From the NCBI RefSeq assembly GCF_000939975.1, contig NZ_LK391969.1:2756600-2820599 (forward strand): a stretch of 64,000 bases of DNA. The letters run 5' to 3'. Origin of the DNA: Pseudomonas saudimassiliensis. Its GTDB lineage: Bacteria; Pseudomonadota; Gammaproteobacteria; Pseudomonadales; Pseudomonadaceae. Under the pieces are notes generated by a model, which was not told the DNA's origin, did not search any database, and worked only from the letters and a program-made list of their open reading frames with translations. Numbering within the stretch: the stretch's first letter is position 1; the number at the start of each line of letters is the position of its first letter. Below are positions 9,100 to 17,218 of the stretch, one piece after another. The translations under genes were made by a program, and so were the position numbers.

Positions 9100-9594
9100 A
9101 TGCAGAACCTGCAAGAGGTAGTGGATTTTCTCAAACGTAACAATCTCGTACTGGCCACCGCCGAGTCCTGCACGGCGGGTCTCATCGCCTCACTGGTCGC
9201 CGACGTGTCGGGCAGCGGGGCGGTGATGGAATGCGGCTACGTGGTGTACGCCGTGCGGGCCAAGCGCGAGATGCTGGGGGTGAACCTGGAGACCATCGAC
9301 CGCTTCGGCCTGACCAGCGAGGAGGTGGCCCGGGAAATGGCACTTGGCGCGTTGGAGCGCTGTGGCGCGGGCGTCACCCTGGCCAACACCGGGCTGGCAG
9401 AAGCCGAGGGGCCCATGGATGGGGTGGTCTGTATCGCCTGTGCGCTGACCGTCGACGGGAAGGCGCGGGTGGTCAGTGAAACCTGCAAGTTCGACGGCGA
9501 ACGCAACGCGGTGCGCGAGCAGGCGGCCCGTCACGCCCTGTACTCCCTGGACCGGTATCTGACCGATCTGCGTAACCCGGCGCTGTTTGCCTGA
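9100..9594 (+). CDS. CinA C-terminal domain family protein (PncC-like)
   Basis: A 164-residue stand-alone CinA C-terminal domain. LATAESCTAGLIASLVADVSG near residues 18-38 is the conserved family signature. The family includes NMN deamidase PncC, which recycles nicotinamide mononucleotide. Here the stretch that is usually GIAGP-x-GG reads TGLAEAEGPMDG, so the pocket differs and activity is uncertain. The ATG at 9100 has GGGAG six bases upstream. Reading can extend upstream to 8857 in frame, but that part shows no family similarity. Its 3' end lies 4 bases from a convergent small gene. Confidence 0.8.
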   Translation: MQNLQEVVDFLKRNNLVLATAESCTAGLIASLVADVSGSGAVMECGYVVYAVRAKREMLGVNLETIDRFGLTSEEVAREMALGALERCGAGVTLANTGLAEAEGPMDGVVCIACALTVDGKARVVSETCKFDGERNAVREQAARHALYSLDRYLTDLRNPALFA

Positions 9595-9598
9595 CGCA

Positions 9599-10006
9599 TT
9601 ACCAGAATCCGGCCGGATGGCGCGCCTCCACTGTCGGCAGCGTCACGCCGAAGCCATCCCGCAGCAGGGTGGCCAACTGGGTGTCGACTACCATGGAGTT
9701 GATGGAATCCAACCCGCCTTCCAGGGTACGAGTGGTGCCGTCGGTGACGAAATAGAGCGCATGCTCCACGCATTGGCGGGCGGTATCGGCACTGATCCGG
9801 TAATGGCTGGCGTAGGGCTGGTCAGCCGCCCTCACCTCAAGCCGCAGCTCCGGCGGATTGCCGGCGGTGTGCGCCATGGCATCGAGCCCGACCTCCCGGG
9901 CATTCAGCGCCGCCTGCTCGAACAGGGGGGCGGCGGCGGCCAATAATGTTTCACCAAAGCGGCGGATGAACAGCTCGGTGGAAAGCGGTGCAGCAGGATC
10001 GGTCAT
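9599..10006 (-). CDS. Hypothetical protein, 135 residues
   Basis: I do not recognise a family. The ATG at 10006 has AAGGAG six bases upstream, which fixes the start; a longer reading to 10075 has no such site. The protein is mostly helical by composition at the N-terminus (ELFIRRFGETLLAAAAPLFEQAALNAREVGLDAMA) and then mixed, with no signal peptide or membrane segment. It is convergent with the CinA-like gene and divergent from the KGG-repeat gene. GC-rich codon use matches its neighbours. Confidence 0.65.
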   Translation of the reverse strand: MTDPAAPLSTELFIRRFGETLLAAAAPLFEQAALNAREVGLDAMAHTAGNPPELRLEVRAADQPYASHYRISADTARQCVEHALYFVTDGTTRTLEGGLDSINSMVVDTQLATLLRDGFGVTLPTVEARHPAGFW

Positions 10007-10154
10007 GTCGGTCTCCTTGTCGGGCGGGATACCCCTTGGACCGGGAAAGCGGCCATGAGTTGACCCTGTCGACAAAAAGCCTGGTCCATCACTGGAAGCG
10101 AGGCGGCATGCGGGCTGCCGGATGACCGCTCGGCCCGGAAACGGAAAAAAAGGC

Positions 10155-10201
10155 GAACCTCCAAGCGGGGGTGGCCTCCAACAAGAAGGTGCAATGCACC
10201 T
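10155..10201 (+). promoter_or_regulatory. Possible promoter and operator of the KGG-repeat gene
   Basis: GAACCT at 10155-10160 and TCCAA at 10177-10181 are separated by 16 bases, an imperfect match to an AlgU/RpoE-type promoter. Just downstream is an inverted repeat AGGTGCA-A-TGCACCT (10187-10201), well placed for a repressor or for a leader hairpin about 39 bases ahead of the start codon. Both assignments are visual only. Confidence 0.25.
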
Positions 10202-10239
10202 GGAGTTCTGAGTTTACAACCCATACTGGAGGCAGTGAC

Positions 10240-10404
10240 ATGACTCAACGTAAAGGTGGTAAAGGCAACTTCGCGGAGAACCCCCAACGCGCAGCAGAGG
10301 CCGGCAGAAAAGGCGGCCAGGCCAGTGGTGGTAATTTCAAGAACAATCCGCAGCGTGCTGCGGAGGCGGGACGCAAGGGTGGCCAGCAAAGTCGGCGTAC
10401 TTGA
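10240..10404 (+). CDS. KGG-repeat (YciG/GsiB-like) stress-type protein
   Basis: A 54-residue, very hydrophilic protein with two near-identical repeats: N-P-Q-R-A-A-E-A-G-R-K-G-G at residues about 15-27 and 36-48, each introduced by a G-N-F segment. This is the KGG motif of YciG- and GsiB/con-10-type proteins, which are associated with general stress and desiccation in other bacteria; their biochemical role is not known. The ATG has GGAGG seven bases upstream. An upstream in-frame ATG at 10171 lacks a site. The gene stands alone and ends in a strong terminator. Confidence 0.82.
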   Translation: MTQRKGGKGNFAENPQRAAEAGRKGGQASGGNFKNNPQRAAEAGRKGGQQSRRT

Positions 10405-10419
10405 GCGGTAGTTCAGAAG

Positions 10420-10447
10420 ACGGGGGCTGCGGCCCCCGTTTTCTTTT
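10420..10447 (+). terminator. Rho-independent terminator of the KGG-repeat gene
   Basis: The stem ACGGGGGC / GCCCCCGT (10420-10427 with 10432-10439) closes a TGCG tetraloop and is followed by TTTTCTTTT. It starts 15 bases after the stop codon. Confidence 0.9.
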
Positions 10448-10551
10448 GGGCGGCAAAAAATCAGGATTCACCGGCGGTAGCCGGGTTCTGGCTGCACTGT
10501 TATGCTGCTCGCTTTATTGTCGCCCCGAGCGGGCTAGTCGAAGAGGTAAGC

Positions 10552-11253
10552 ATGAAGCGGAATCTGCTGGCAGCCAGTGTTGCATTCAGCGTTATCACCT
10601 TGGTGGGTTGCAGTGAAAAGGAACCGGAACTCACCACCTCCATCCAACAGGCGTCCTACGGCATTGGTCTGAACATGGGCCAGAGCCTGCTGCAGGATGG
10701 TCTGGAAAATATCGATACCCAGGCACTGGCGCTAGGCATGGAAGATGCCCTGGCCGGCACCGAGGCCCGGGTCAGTGAGAAGGACCTGATGGCTGCCTTC
10801 GGTGAACTCCAGGCCCAGGCTGAAGAACGCGCCTCCGCCGAGAGCACCGAACAGCTCGAGACCAATACCGCGTTCCTGGCCGAAAATGCCAAACGTGAAG
10901 GCGTAATTACCACCGAGTCCGGCCTGCAGTACGAAGTGATCGAGTCCGGTGATGCCGAGGGTGCCCAGCCCAAGGCGAGCGATGTGGTCTCGGTTCATTA
11001 TGAAGGCAAGCTGACCGACGGCACTGTATTTGACAGCTCGATCAGCCGGGGTGAGCCGGTGGATCTGCCCGTCAGTGGCGTGATCCCGGGTTGGGTCGAA
11101 GCGCTGCAACTCATGCGCATCGGCGACAAGTGGAAGGTCACCATCCCCAGCGATCTGGCCTACGGTCCGGGCAGCCCGAGCCCCGTCATTCCCCCGAACT
11201 CCATCCTGGTGTTTGAAATGGAATTGCTGGGTATCCAGCAGGACGACGAGTAA
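10552..11253 (+). CDS. FKBP-type peptidyl-prolyl isomerase, lipoprotein
   Basis: A 233-residue Mip/FkpA/FklB-like protein. It starts with a signal peptide ending in the lipobox LVGC (Cys20), so it is probably a periplasmic lipoprotein. Residues about 28-125 form the helical dimerisation domain (ASYGIGLNMGQSLL), and residues about 135-230 the FKBP domain with VSVHYEGKLTDGTVFDSS, VIPGWVEALQLM and YGPGSPSPVIPPNSILVFEMELL. The family speeds folding at prolyl bonds. The ATG at 10552 is preceded by AAGAGGTAAGC. It is convergent with prc across a structured gap. Confidence 0.9.
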   Translation: MKRNLLAASVAFSVITLVGCSEKEPELTTSIQQASYGIGLNMGQSLLQDGLENIDTQALALGMEDALAGTEARVSEKDLMAAFGELQAQAEERASAESTEQLETNTAFLAENAKREGVITTESGLQYEVIESGDAEGAQPKASDVVSVHYEGKLTDGTVFDSSISRGEPVDLPVSGVIPGWVEALQLMRIGDKWKVTIPSDLAYGPGSPSPVIPPNSILVFEMELLGIQQDDE

Positions 11254-11479
11254 GCACTGGCGGTAACACCGCGCAGGCCGCGAAGCAGAGGTTTCGAACC
11301 TGCGAGTGTTACCGTTATGCACACCACGCCGGTAACACGCAAGCACTAATTCCCCTCATTTACATCCCGCCGTACTAATCCGCAAGTGCCTGTTTTTCAA
11401 GGTTTTTGCAGTTGATCAAAAAATATCCAGAGTAGCCTGAAGCGCATCCAATCGGGCCTTTGCCCGCTTTGCCCCACCC

Positions 11480-11514
11480 TTGTTCACAGACTTATCCACA
11501 GTAACTGTGGGTAA
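11480..11514. repeat. Cluster of DnaA-box-like sites forming an inverted repeat
   Basis: TTATCCACA at 11492-11500 is a perfect DnaA box. TGTGGGTAA at 11506-11514 is the complement of TTACCCACA, one mismatch from consensus, and TTGTTCACA at 11480-11488 is also one mismatch away. The first two form an inverted repeat with arms of 11 bases (one mismatch) around a single A. No origin-associated genes are nearby. DnaA binding is inferred from the motif only. Confidence 0.45.
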
Positions 11515-11567
11515 CCCTGATCAGTGCCCCTTTGGGCCAGTATTGAGGAACGCAGGGGCACAAATGC

Positions 11568-11604
11568 AAATGGCCTTGCACGGAGGGAGCCGGCAAGGCC
11601 ATTT
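11568..11604 (-). terminator. Inverted repeat, probable terminator of prc
   Basis: AAATGGCCTTGC (11568-11579) is perfectly complementary to GCAAGGCCATTT (11593-11604) across a 13-base loop. Read on the minus strand it begins 23 bases after the prc stop codon and ends in TTT followed by a weakly T-rich tail, so it fits a terminator better on the minus strand. Confidence 0.6.
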
Positions 11605-11627
11605 CAAGGGTAGAGCAGGAGCAGGGC

Positions 11628-13745
11628 TCAGCCAGCGCTGGCGACCTGCCGTTTGAGCTCGAGCAGGTCGATCAGGATATGGCCGGTCTCCGCCAGGAAG
11701 GGGTCGTCCTCATCCTCTTCTTCCTCGGCCATGGGCGAGGGAATGCCGGTGCCATCCATCAGCGGGTCTTCCTTGTCCAGCGCCGCCAGGGGCTCTTCGC
11801 CGCGGGCCTGGCGCCGGGCGTTTTCCATGGCCAGCAGCTTGTCCTCGAATTCCTTCTGCTCGGCACGGCGCCGTTTCTCGTTCAGCGGCAGGTATTCCCG
11901 CTCCTGCATGGCGCGATTGAGTTCGATGCGGGCCAGGGTATAGGTAAACTCCGGATCCTCGGCTGCCCGTACTTTGTGCTTGTCGGCCAGCAGGGGAATG
12001 AACTTGTCGAGTCGGTTATCCGCCTGATAGCGGGCCGCCGGGATGGTATCCCAGGGCAAGGCGCGGGGCAGGCTGCTCTCGCCGATTTCCACCGTATCCA
12101 GCAGCGACGGGTAGGCGATATCGGGCACCACGCCGCGGTTCTGGGTGCTCTGGCCGGAAACGCGATAGAACTTGGCTAGGGTAAACTTGAGCTCGCCGTG
12201 GTTCAGCGGCTGGATCGACTGCACCGTGCCCTTGCCGAAGGTCGGCTCGCCAATGACCAGCGCCCGGCCGTAGTCCTGCATAGCGCCGGCGAAGATTTCC
12301 GATGCCGAGGCGGACAACCGGTTGACGATAACCGCCATCGGGCCGCTGTAGGCAACGCCAGCCTCCGGATCGTCCAGCACCTGCACGTCGCCCTTGCTGT
12401 CACGCACCAGGACCGTCGGTCCCTGGTCGATGAACAGCCCGGTCAGCTCGGTGGCTTCCTGCAGGGAGCCGCCGCCGTTGTTGCGCAGGTCCAGCACGAT
12501 GCCGTCGATTTCCTGCTCCTGCAGTTCGCTGAGCAGGCGGCGCACATCGCGGGTAGTACTGCGGTAGTCCGGGTCGCCGCGGCGGTAGGCCTTGAAGTCG
12601 ATATAGAAGCCCGGCACCTCGATGACGCCGATCCGGTAATCGTTGCCCTGTTCCTTGAATTCCAGGATGGTCGACTGGGCCGCCTGGTCCTCCAGTTTCA
12701 CTGCTTCACGCACCAGGGCCACTTCGCGGCTGGTCATGTCGCTCGGCGGGTTGCTGGCGGGAATTACCTCCAGGCGGACCGAGGAGCCCTTGGGGCCGCG
12801 GATCAGCTTGACCACTTCATCCAGGCGCCAGCCGACTACATCGACCATTTCGCCCTTGTCCTGGGCCACGCCGATGATGCGGTCAGCCGGTGCCAACTGC
12901 TTGCTCTTTTCCGCTGGGCCGGCAGGCACCAGGCGCACTATCTTGGTGTAGTCGTTATCGCTCTGCAGCACCGCACCGATACCTTCCAGCGACAGGCTCA
13001 TATTGATGTCGAAGTTCTCGGCATTATCCGGCGACAGGTACTGGGTGTGGGGATCGTAGACCTGGGCCAGGGCATTGATGTAGTTCTGGAAAATGTCTTC
13101 GCTGCGGGTCTGGTACAGGCGCTTCTGGGCGTTGTGGTAACGCTTTTCCAGCAGCTCCTGGATCGCATCCTGTTCGCGCCCGGCCAGTTTCAACCGGAGC
13201 ACTTCGTCCTTGATCTGCTGGCGCCAGAGCACACGCAGGGCGTCCTCGTCAGCGGGCCATTCGGCCTCTTCGCGGTCGATCAGGATGTTCTGGTCGCTGG
13301 CGAAGTCCAGCTTGTCGATACCCTCGCGCAGCAGCTGCTGGGCGTAGACCATGCGCTCATCCGCGCGCTGGATCTGCCGGGTATGGATGGCGAAGCCGAC
13401 GCTCAGGTCACCGGCCACCAGCAGGTCATCGAGCTGGTGACGATACTCCTCGAAGGATTTGATGTCCGCGGCGGTGAACAGGCTGCGCTGGGGATCGAGC
13501 TGGCGCAGGTAGGTATCGAATATCTCGCTGGACAGGGCGTCATCCAGGCGGATGCGATTGTAGTGATGACGGCGCAGCAGCTCGACGGTGTTGAGGCTGG
13601 CGATCATCTGCTCGCGGGTTGGCTGCAGACTCTCCAGATCGAACACCGGCAATGCGCTGTCGACTGTCTCTGCGGCAAAGGAATGGGTGCCGAGGCCCAG
13701 CAGGGCGATTACACAGGACGTGCGCAGGAGCTTGGAAACTGTCAT
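11628..13745 (-). CDS. prc: Tail-specific protease Prc (CtpA family, AlgO-like)
   Basis: A 705-residue periplasmic S41 protease. The chosen ATG at 13745 gives MTVSKLLRTSCVIALLGLG, a signal peptide that ends near SFAAE. The N-terminal helical domain is followed by a PDZ domain (residues about 240-320) and the catalytic domain with VNRLSASASEIFAGAMQDYG (Ser) and EPTFGKGTVQ (Lys), the Ser-Lys dyad of the family. Prc degrades misfolded or tagged periplasmic proteins and processes cell-wall hydrolases; the P. aeruginosa homologue AlgO affects alginate control. The reading frame is open 400 bases further upstream, but that part is not protease-like. Confidence 0.93.
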   Translation of the reverse strand: MTVSKLLRTSCVIALLGLGTHSFAAETVDSALPVFDLESLQPTREQMIASLNTVELLRRHHYNRIRLDDALSSEIFDTYLRQLDPQRSLFTAADIKSFEEYRHQLDDLLVAGDLSVGFAIHTRQIQRADERMVYAQQLLREGIDKLDFASDQNILIDREEAEWPADEDALRVLWRQQIKDEVLRLKLAGREQDAIQELLEKRYHNAQKRLYQTRSEDIFQNYINALAQVYDPHTQYLSPDNAENFDINMSLSLEGIGAVLQSDNDYTKIVRLVPAGPAEKSKQLAPADRIIGVAQDKGEMVDVVGWRLDEVVKLIRGPKGSSVRLEVIPASNPPSDMTSREVALVREAVKLEDQAAQSTILEFKEQGNDYRIGVIEVPGFYIDFKAYRRGDPDYRSTTRDVRRLLSELQEQEIDGIVLDLRNNGGGSLQEATELTGLFIDQGPTVLVRDSKGDVQVLDDPEAGVAYSGPMAVIVNRLSASASEIFAGAMQDYGRALVIGEPTFGKGTVQSIQPLNHGELKFTLAKFYRVSGQSTQNRGVVPDIAYPSLLDTVEIGESSLPRALPWDTIPAARYQADNRLDKFIPLLADKHKVRAAEDPEFTYTLARIELNRAMQEREYLPLNEKRRRAEQKEFEDKLLAMENARRQARGEEPLAALDKEDPLMDGTGIPSPMAEEEEDEDDPFLAETGHILIDLLELKRQVASAG

Positions 13746-13847
13746 CAAAGGTATCGTGTCCGGAGAGGTGAGGGTATTCTTTAGTGCTCGACAGGGACCC
13801 GTGGGTTCCCTTTTCAAACCGATTTGACTGATAACTATGGGGGCACC

Positions 13848-14804
13848 GTGAGAGGATTGCAAGCTGAAGCCGGGGTACTGAGCTGGCGTACGGAAGCCGC
13901 CGTGGCGCTGGCGCCGGGGCAGGTTCGGGTGCGGATTCGCGCGGCAGGAATCAACCGCGCGGACCTGTTGCAGCGGGCCGGAAACTACCCGCCGCCGCCG
14001 GGTGCCAGTGACATCCTGGGCCTGGAATGTGCCGGGGAGGTGGTCGAGGTCAACGGCGCGGTGCGCTGGGCGGTCGGCGACCGGGTCTGCGCGCTGCTGG
14101 CCGGTGGTGGTATTGCCGACGAGGTGGTGATCGACGCCCGGCATCTGTTACCTGTTCCTGCCGGCATGGGTTGGGAAGACGCCGCCGCCATCCCGGAAGT
14201 CTTCAGCACGGCCTGGCTGAACGTCTTCGAGCTGGGCGCCGCCCAGCCCGGGGAAAAGGTCCTGATCCATGCGGGTGCCAGCGGTGTAGGCACGGCCGCC
14301 ATCCAGCTGTGCAAGGCCTTCGGCAATCCCTGTTGGGTGACCCTGGGCAGCCAGGAAAAACTGGAGACCTGCAAGGCGCTGGGTGCCCAGGGCGGCGTAC
14401 TGCGCCACGACGGCATCAGCGCCCTGAAGGCCGACGGCCCCTTTGACGTGGCCTTGGATCCGGTGGGCGCCAACTACGCCCAGGATCATCTCGATTTGCT
14501 GGCGCTGGATGGCCGCTGGGTGATGATCGGGCTGATGGGCGGTCGCAAGGCTGAGCTGGACCTGGCCAAGGTATTGGTCAAGCGCCTGCAATTGACCGGC
14601 TCCACCCTGCGCACCCGCAGCGCCGATTTCAAGGCGGGTCTGTTGCAACGCATGGAAGAGCGGCTGTGGCCCCTGTTCGAGACCGGCCAGCTGAAGCCGC
14701 TGGTGGCGAAGACCTACAGCTTCGACGAGGTCGATGAAGCTTTTGACGAGCTGGCCCGGGACCGGATTGTCGGCAAGATCGTCCTGGTCAACGACGGGGA
14801 CTGA
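13848..14804 (+). CDS. NAD(P)H:quinone oxidoreductase, MDR superfamily
   Basis: A 318-residue zinc-free medium-chain reductase of the quinone oxidoreductase (QOR/PIG3) type. GINRADLLQRAGNYPPPPGAS and LGLECAGEVVEV form the N-terminal catalytic fold, and LIHAGASGVGTAAIQL is the NADPH-binding Rossmann motif. I use the GTG at 13848, four bases after GGGGG; a TTG at 13824 is in frame but has no ribosome-binding site. It is divergent from prc, the same pairing as in P. aeruginosa. The physiological substrate is not known. Confidence 0.85.
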   Translation: MRGLQAEAGVLSWRTEAAVALAPGQVRVRIRAAGINRADLLQRAGNYPPPPGASDILGLECAGEVVEVNGAVRWAVGDRVCALLAGGGIADEVVIDARHLLPVPAGMGWEDAAAIPEVFSTAWLNVFELGAAQPGEKVLIHAGASGVGTAAIQLCKAFGNPCWVTLGSQEKLETCKALGAQGGVLRHDGISALKADGPFDVALDPVGANYAQDHLDLLALDGRWVMIGLMGGRKAELDLAKVLVKRLQLTGSTLRTRSADFKAGLLQRMEERLWPLFETGQLKPLVAKTYSFDEVDEAFDELARDRIVGKIVLVNDGD

Positions 14805-14977
14805 TCGGACCCTGCAACGCGCCTTACGCTGAGTATCAGTGCAAGGCGTTGCTCCTGTACCGACTCCGCGCCAGCCGACCCGGAGTGTCGAGTTCCATCT
14901 CGACACTGGTGCGGGCCAGAGACAGTGCTGGCCGGGATGGAACCCGGCCTTCCCTCAGCGCCTGAATTATGTACCGG
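14805..14977. repeat. Cluster of hairpins between convergent genes
   Basis: A 173-base convergent gap with three successive inverted repeats: CAACGC(GC)CTT with AAGGCGTTG (14816-14851), AGTGTCGAG with CTCGACACT (14884-14892 and 14899-14907, perfect, 6-base loop), and GGCCAG with CTGGCC (about 14914-14935). None is followed by a clear T-run on either strand, so they may be Rho-dependent ends or REP-like elements. Confidence 0.45.
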
Positions 14978-16270
14978 TTAAACGCGCTCGCAATCCAGAA
15001 ATGCCGTTAACACCTTGCCCAGATACTCCACATCCCTGACTCCCGCCAGTTCCCGAATGGAATGCATGGCGAAGGTCGGCGCGCCGATATCCACGGTACG
15101 CACACCCAGGCGGCTGGAGGTAATCGGGCCGATGGTGCTCCCACAGCCCATGTCGCTGCGCACCACGAAGCTCTGCACCGGTACCTCGACCTGCTGGCAC
15201 AGCAGGCGGAACAGGGCGGCGGTTTCGCTGGTGGTGGCGTAGCGCTGGTTGGTGTTGATCTTGATCACCGGTCCGGCGTTGAGCTGGGGCCCGTGATTGC
15301 CGTCGTGGCGGTCGGCGTAGTTGGGGTGAATGGCATGGGCGTTGTCCGCCGAGACCAGGACCGAGCGCTGGATGGTCCGGATACGCTCGCTTTCGTCGGG
15401 CAGCAGGCGTGCCAGCACATCTTCGAGGAAGGGACCATCGGCACCGCACATCGAGCTGGAGCCGACTTCTTCGTGGTCGGTGCAGACCAGCAGGCAGGCC
15501 TGGCTGCCGTCACTGGCCAGCAACGCTTCCAAACCGGCGTGGCAGGACAACAGGTTATCCAGTCGGGCGGCAGCAAGGAAATCATTGTCCAGGCCCAGCA
15601 CCGCCGGCGGCTGGGTGTCATAGAAACTCAACTCGTAATCGAGCACGTGCAGCGGTCCCCGATCGGGATACTGCCGGCTCAGTTCATTGGCCAGCAGGGC
15701 GCGCAGGTCGCGGTTGGGCTCGATGCCATGGGCCAGTACCGGTGGCAGATCGGTCTGGGCGTTCACCGCAAAGCCGTTATTGACATCCCGGTTCAGGTGG
15801 ATGGCCAGGCTGGGGATGATGGCGATCGGCCGCTGGAAATCGATCAGCAGGTTGTGCAGCCGACCGCCCGCATCCCGGCAGGTCACCCGCCCCGCCAGCG
15901 ACAGGTCCCGGTCGAACCAGGGGGCCAGCAGTGCGCCGCCGTAGACTTCCACACCCAGCTGCCACAGTCCGTGGCGGTTCAGCTCCGGCTGCGGTTTGAC
16001 CCGCAGGCAGGGGCTGTCGGTATGGGCGCCGATCATCCGGATGCCCTGGTGCAACATGTCGCCGCGCCCCAGGCTGAAGGCGATCACGGAGGACTGGTTG
16101 CGCAGCACGAAGTAGCGACCGCCAGCATCCAGGCGCCAGTCATCCCGCTCATCCAGTTCCTGATAACCGGCGGCACGCAGGCGCTCGGCGAGACTCTGCG
16201 CAGCATGGAAGGGAGTAGGGGAGGCCTGGATGAAATCGGCGAGTGCCTGACTGGCGGTATGGGCTGACAT
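14978..16270 (-). CDS. apeB: M18 family aminopeptidase ApeB
   Basis: A 430-residue metallopeptidase, the usual length for bacterial M18 enzymes. [17 protein letters not shown] holds the first metal-binding His-Asp; [20 protein letters not shown] holds the catalytic and metal-binding Glu residues; [20 protein letters not shown] and CGSTIGPI are also diagnostic. The family removes N-terminal, often acidic, residues from peptides in the cytoplasm using zinc. The ATG at 16270 has GAGGAAA upstream; a longer reading frame upstream is not peptidase-like. The gene follows the rluA-type gene by 14 bases in a minE-minD-minC linked cluster. Confidence 0.93.
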   Translation of the reverse strand: MSAHTASQALADFIQASPTPFHAAQSLAERLRAAGYQELDERDDWRLDAGGRYFVLRNQSSVIAFSLGRGDMLHQGIRMIGAHTDSPCLRVKPQPELNRHGLWQLGVEVYGGALLAPWFDRDLSLAGRVTCRDAGGRLHNLLIDFQRPIAIIPSLAIHLNRDVNNGFAVNAQTDLPPVLAHGIEPNRDLRALLANELSRQYPDRGPLHVLDYELSFYDTQPPAVLGLDNDFLAAARLDNLLSCHAGLEALLASDGSQACLLVCTDHEEVGSSSMCGADGPFLEDVLARLLPDESERIRTIQRSVLVSADNAHAIHPNYADRHDGNHGPQLNAGPVIKINTNQRYATTSETAALFRLLCQQVEVPVQSFVVRSDMGCGSTIGPITSSRLGVRTVDIGAPTFAMHSIRELAGVRDVEYLGKVLTAFLDCERV

Positions 16271-16284
16271 AGTGTTTCCTCGGT

Positions 16285-16920
16285 TCAGAACGGGGCAGGG
16301 CAATCGAAGGCCATGCGCTCGCCACTGGACGGATGATTGAGTTCCAGCCGGGCGGCATGCAGGGCCAGACGCGGGCAGGCATCGAGGGCCGCGCCCTGGG
16401 CGTACAGGCGATCGCCCAGCAATGGGTGGCCAATGCTCAGCATATGCACGCGCAATTGATGCGAACGTCCGGTGATGGGGGTGAGTTCGACCCGGCAATG
16501 ATCCCCGTGGCGTTCCAGAACGCGCCAGAAGGTCTGCGCCGGCTTACCCTGGTCGTGGTCGACGATATGCCGCGGCTTGTTCGGTGGATCATAGCGCAGG
16601 GGCAGGTCGATATGCCCGGCGTCCTCCGCTGGCTGGCCCCAGCACAGGGCGATATAGGTCTTGCCGGTCTCACGATCCTGGAACTGGCGGGACAGCTCAC
16701 GGTGGCTGTCCGGGTCGCGGGCGATCACCAGGATGCCGGAGGTTTCCCAGTCCAGGCGGTGCACAATGCGCGCCTCGGGATAGCCGTTGTCCTGCAGCCG
16801 GGTAATCAGGCAATCCTTGTTGTCCTCGGCACGGCCGGGCACGGACAGCAGCAGGGTGGGTTTGTTGACGATCAGAAAAGCCGGATCCTCGTGGAGGATA
16901 CCGATATGGGTCAGGGGCAT
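16285..16920 (-). CDS. rluA: RluA-type pseudouridine synthase
   Basis: A 211-residue enzyme with the catalytic motif [14 protein letters not shown] (Asp of HRLD) near residue 53, plus [10 protein letters not shown] and [10 protein letters not shown] near the C-terminus, all typical of RluA. RluA isomerises U746 of 23S rRNA and U32 of several tRNAs. There is no S4 domain and the length matches the short RluA subclass rather than RluC or RluD, so the assignment is good but substrate choice is inferred. It sits between apeB and minE on the same strand. Confidence 0.85.
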   Translation of the reverse strand: MPLTHIGILHEDPAFLIVNKPTLLLSVPGRAEDNKDCLITRLQDNGYPEARIVHRLDWETSGILVIARDPDSHRELSRQFQDRETGKTYIALCWGQPAEDAGHIDLPLRYDPPNKPRHIVDHDQGKPAQTFWRVLERHGDHCRVELTPITGRSHQLRVHMLSIGHPLLGDRLYAQGAALDACPRLALHAARLELNHPSSGERMAFDCPAPF

Positions 16921-16959
16921 TGGGCAACCACGGTGCCGCCGACGGGCGGCACCTGTCTG

Positions 16960-17217
16960 TTATCTTTCGGGCAGGGTGATGTTGAGTTCGAGGATCGAAC
17001 AGTCGTCCTGATTGTCCAGCGCCACGTGCACCTGGTCACGATCGATGGGTACATACTTGCTGATCACATCGATGATCTCCTGCTGCAGCTGCGGCAGGTA
17101 GTCGGGCTGGCTGCGCTGGCCGCGCTCATGGGCGACGATGATCTGCAGGCGCTCCTTGGCCATGGAGGCCGGGGAGTCCTGCTTCTTCTTGCGACTGAAG
17201 TAATCAAAAAGACTCAT
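16960..17217 (-). CDS. minE: Cell division topological specificity factor MinE
   Basis: An 85-residue protein, the usual MinE length. MSLFDYFSR at the start is the membrane-targeting segment, [13 protein letters not shown] is the MinD-binding helix/strand that activates the MinD ATPase, and the C-terminal [18 protein letters not shown] forms the dimerisation domain. MinE drives pole-to-pole MinCD oscillation so the Z-ring forms at midcell. The gene follows the minD stop by one base. Confidence 0.96.
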   Translation of the reverse strand: MSLFDYFSRKKKQDSPASMAKERLQIIVAHERGQRSQPDYLPQLQQEIIDVISKYVPIDRDQVHVALDNQDDCSILELNITLPER

Positions 17218-17218
17218 C

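Larger units (their letters stand above)
11254..11627. other. Structured 374-base intergenic region between fklB-type gene and prc
   Basis: No gene is visible. The stretch holds several inverted repeats: CGGTAACAC (11261) with GTGTTACCG (11306) plus an inner CGCAGG/CCTGCG, a further direct copy of CGGTAACAC at 11330, AAGCACT at both 11252 and 11341, DnaA-box-like sites at 11480-11514, GTGCCCC (11524) with GGGGCAC (11555), and a 12-base perfect repeat at 11568-11604 just past prc. Some of these are probably terminators for the two convergent genes. Confidence 0.6.

Noticed and set aside
11271-11304. tRNA-like T arm (GGTTCGAAACC on the minus strand)
   Set aside because: The flanking stems do not form a cloverleaf, position 60 of the loop would be A, and no anticodon arm is present. 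It is better explained as part of a hairpin.
13824-13847. TTG start for the quinone oxidoreductase
   Set aside because: No ribosome-binding site precedes it, and the GTG at 13848 has GGGGG four bases upstream and gives the usual family start.
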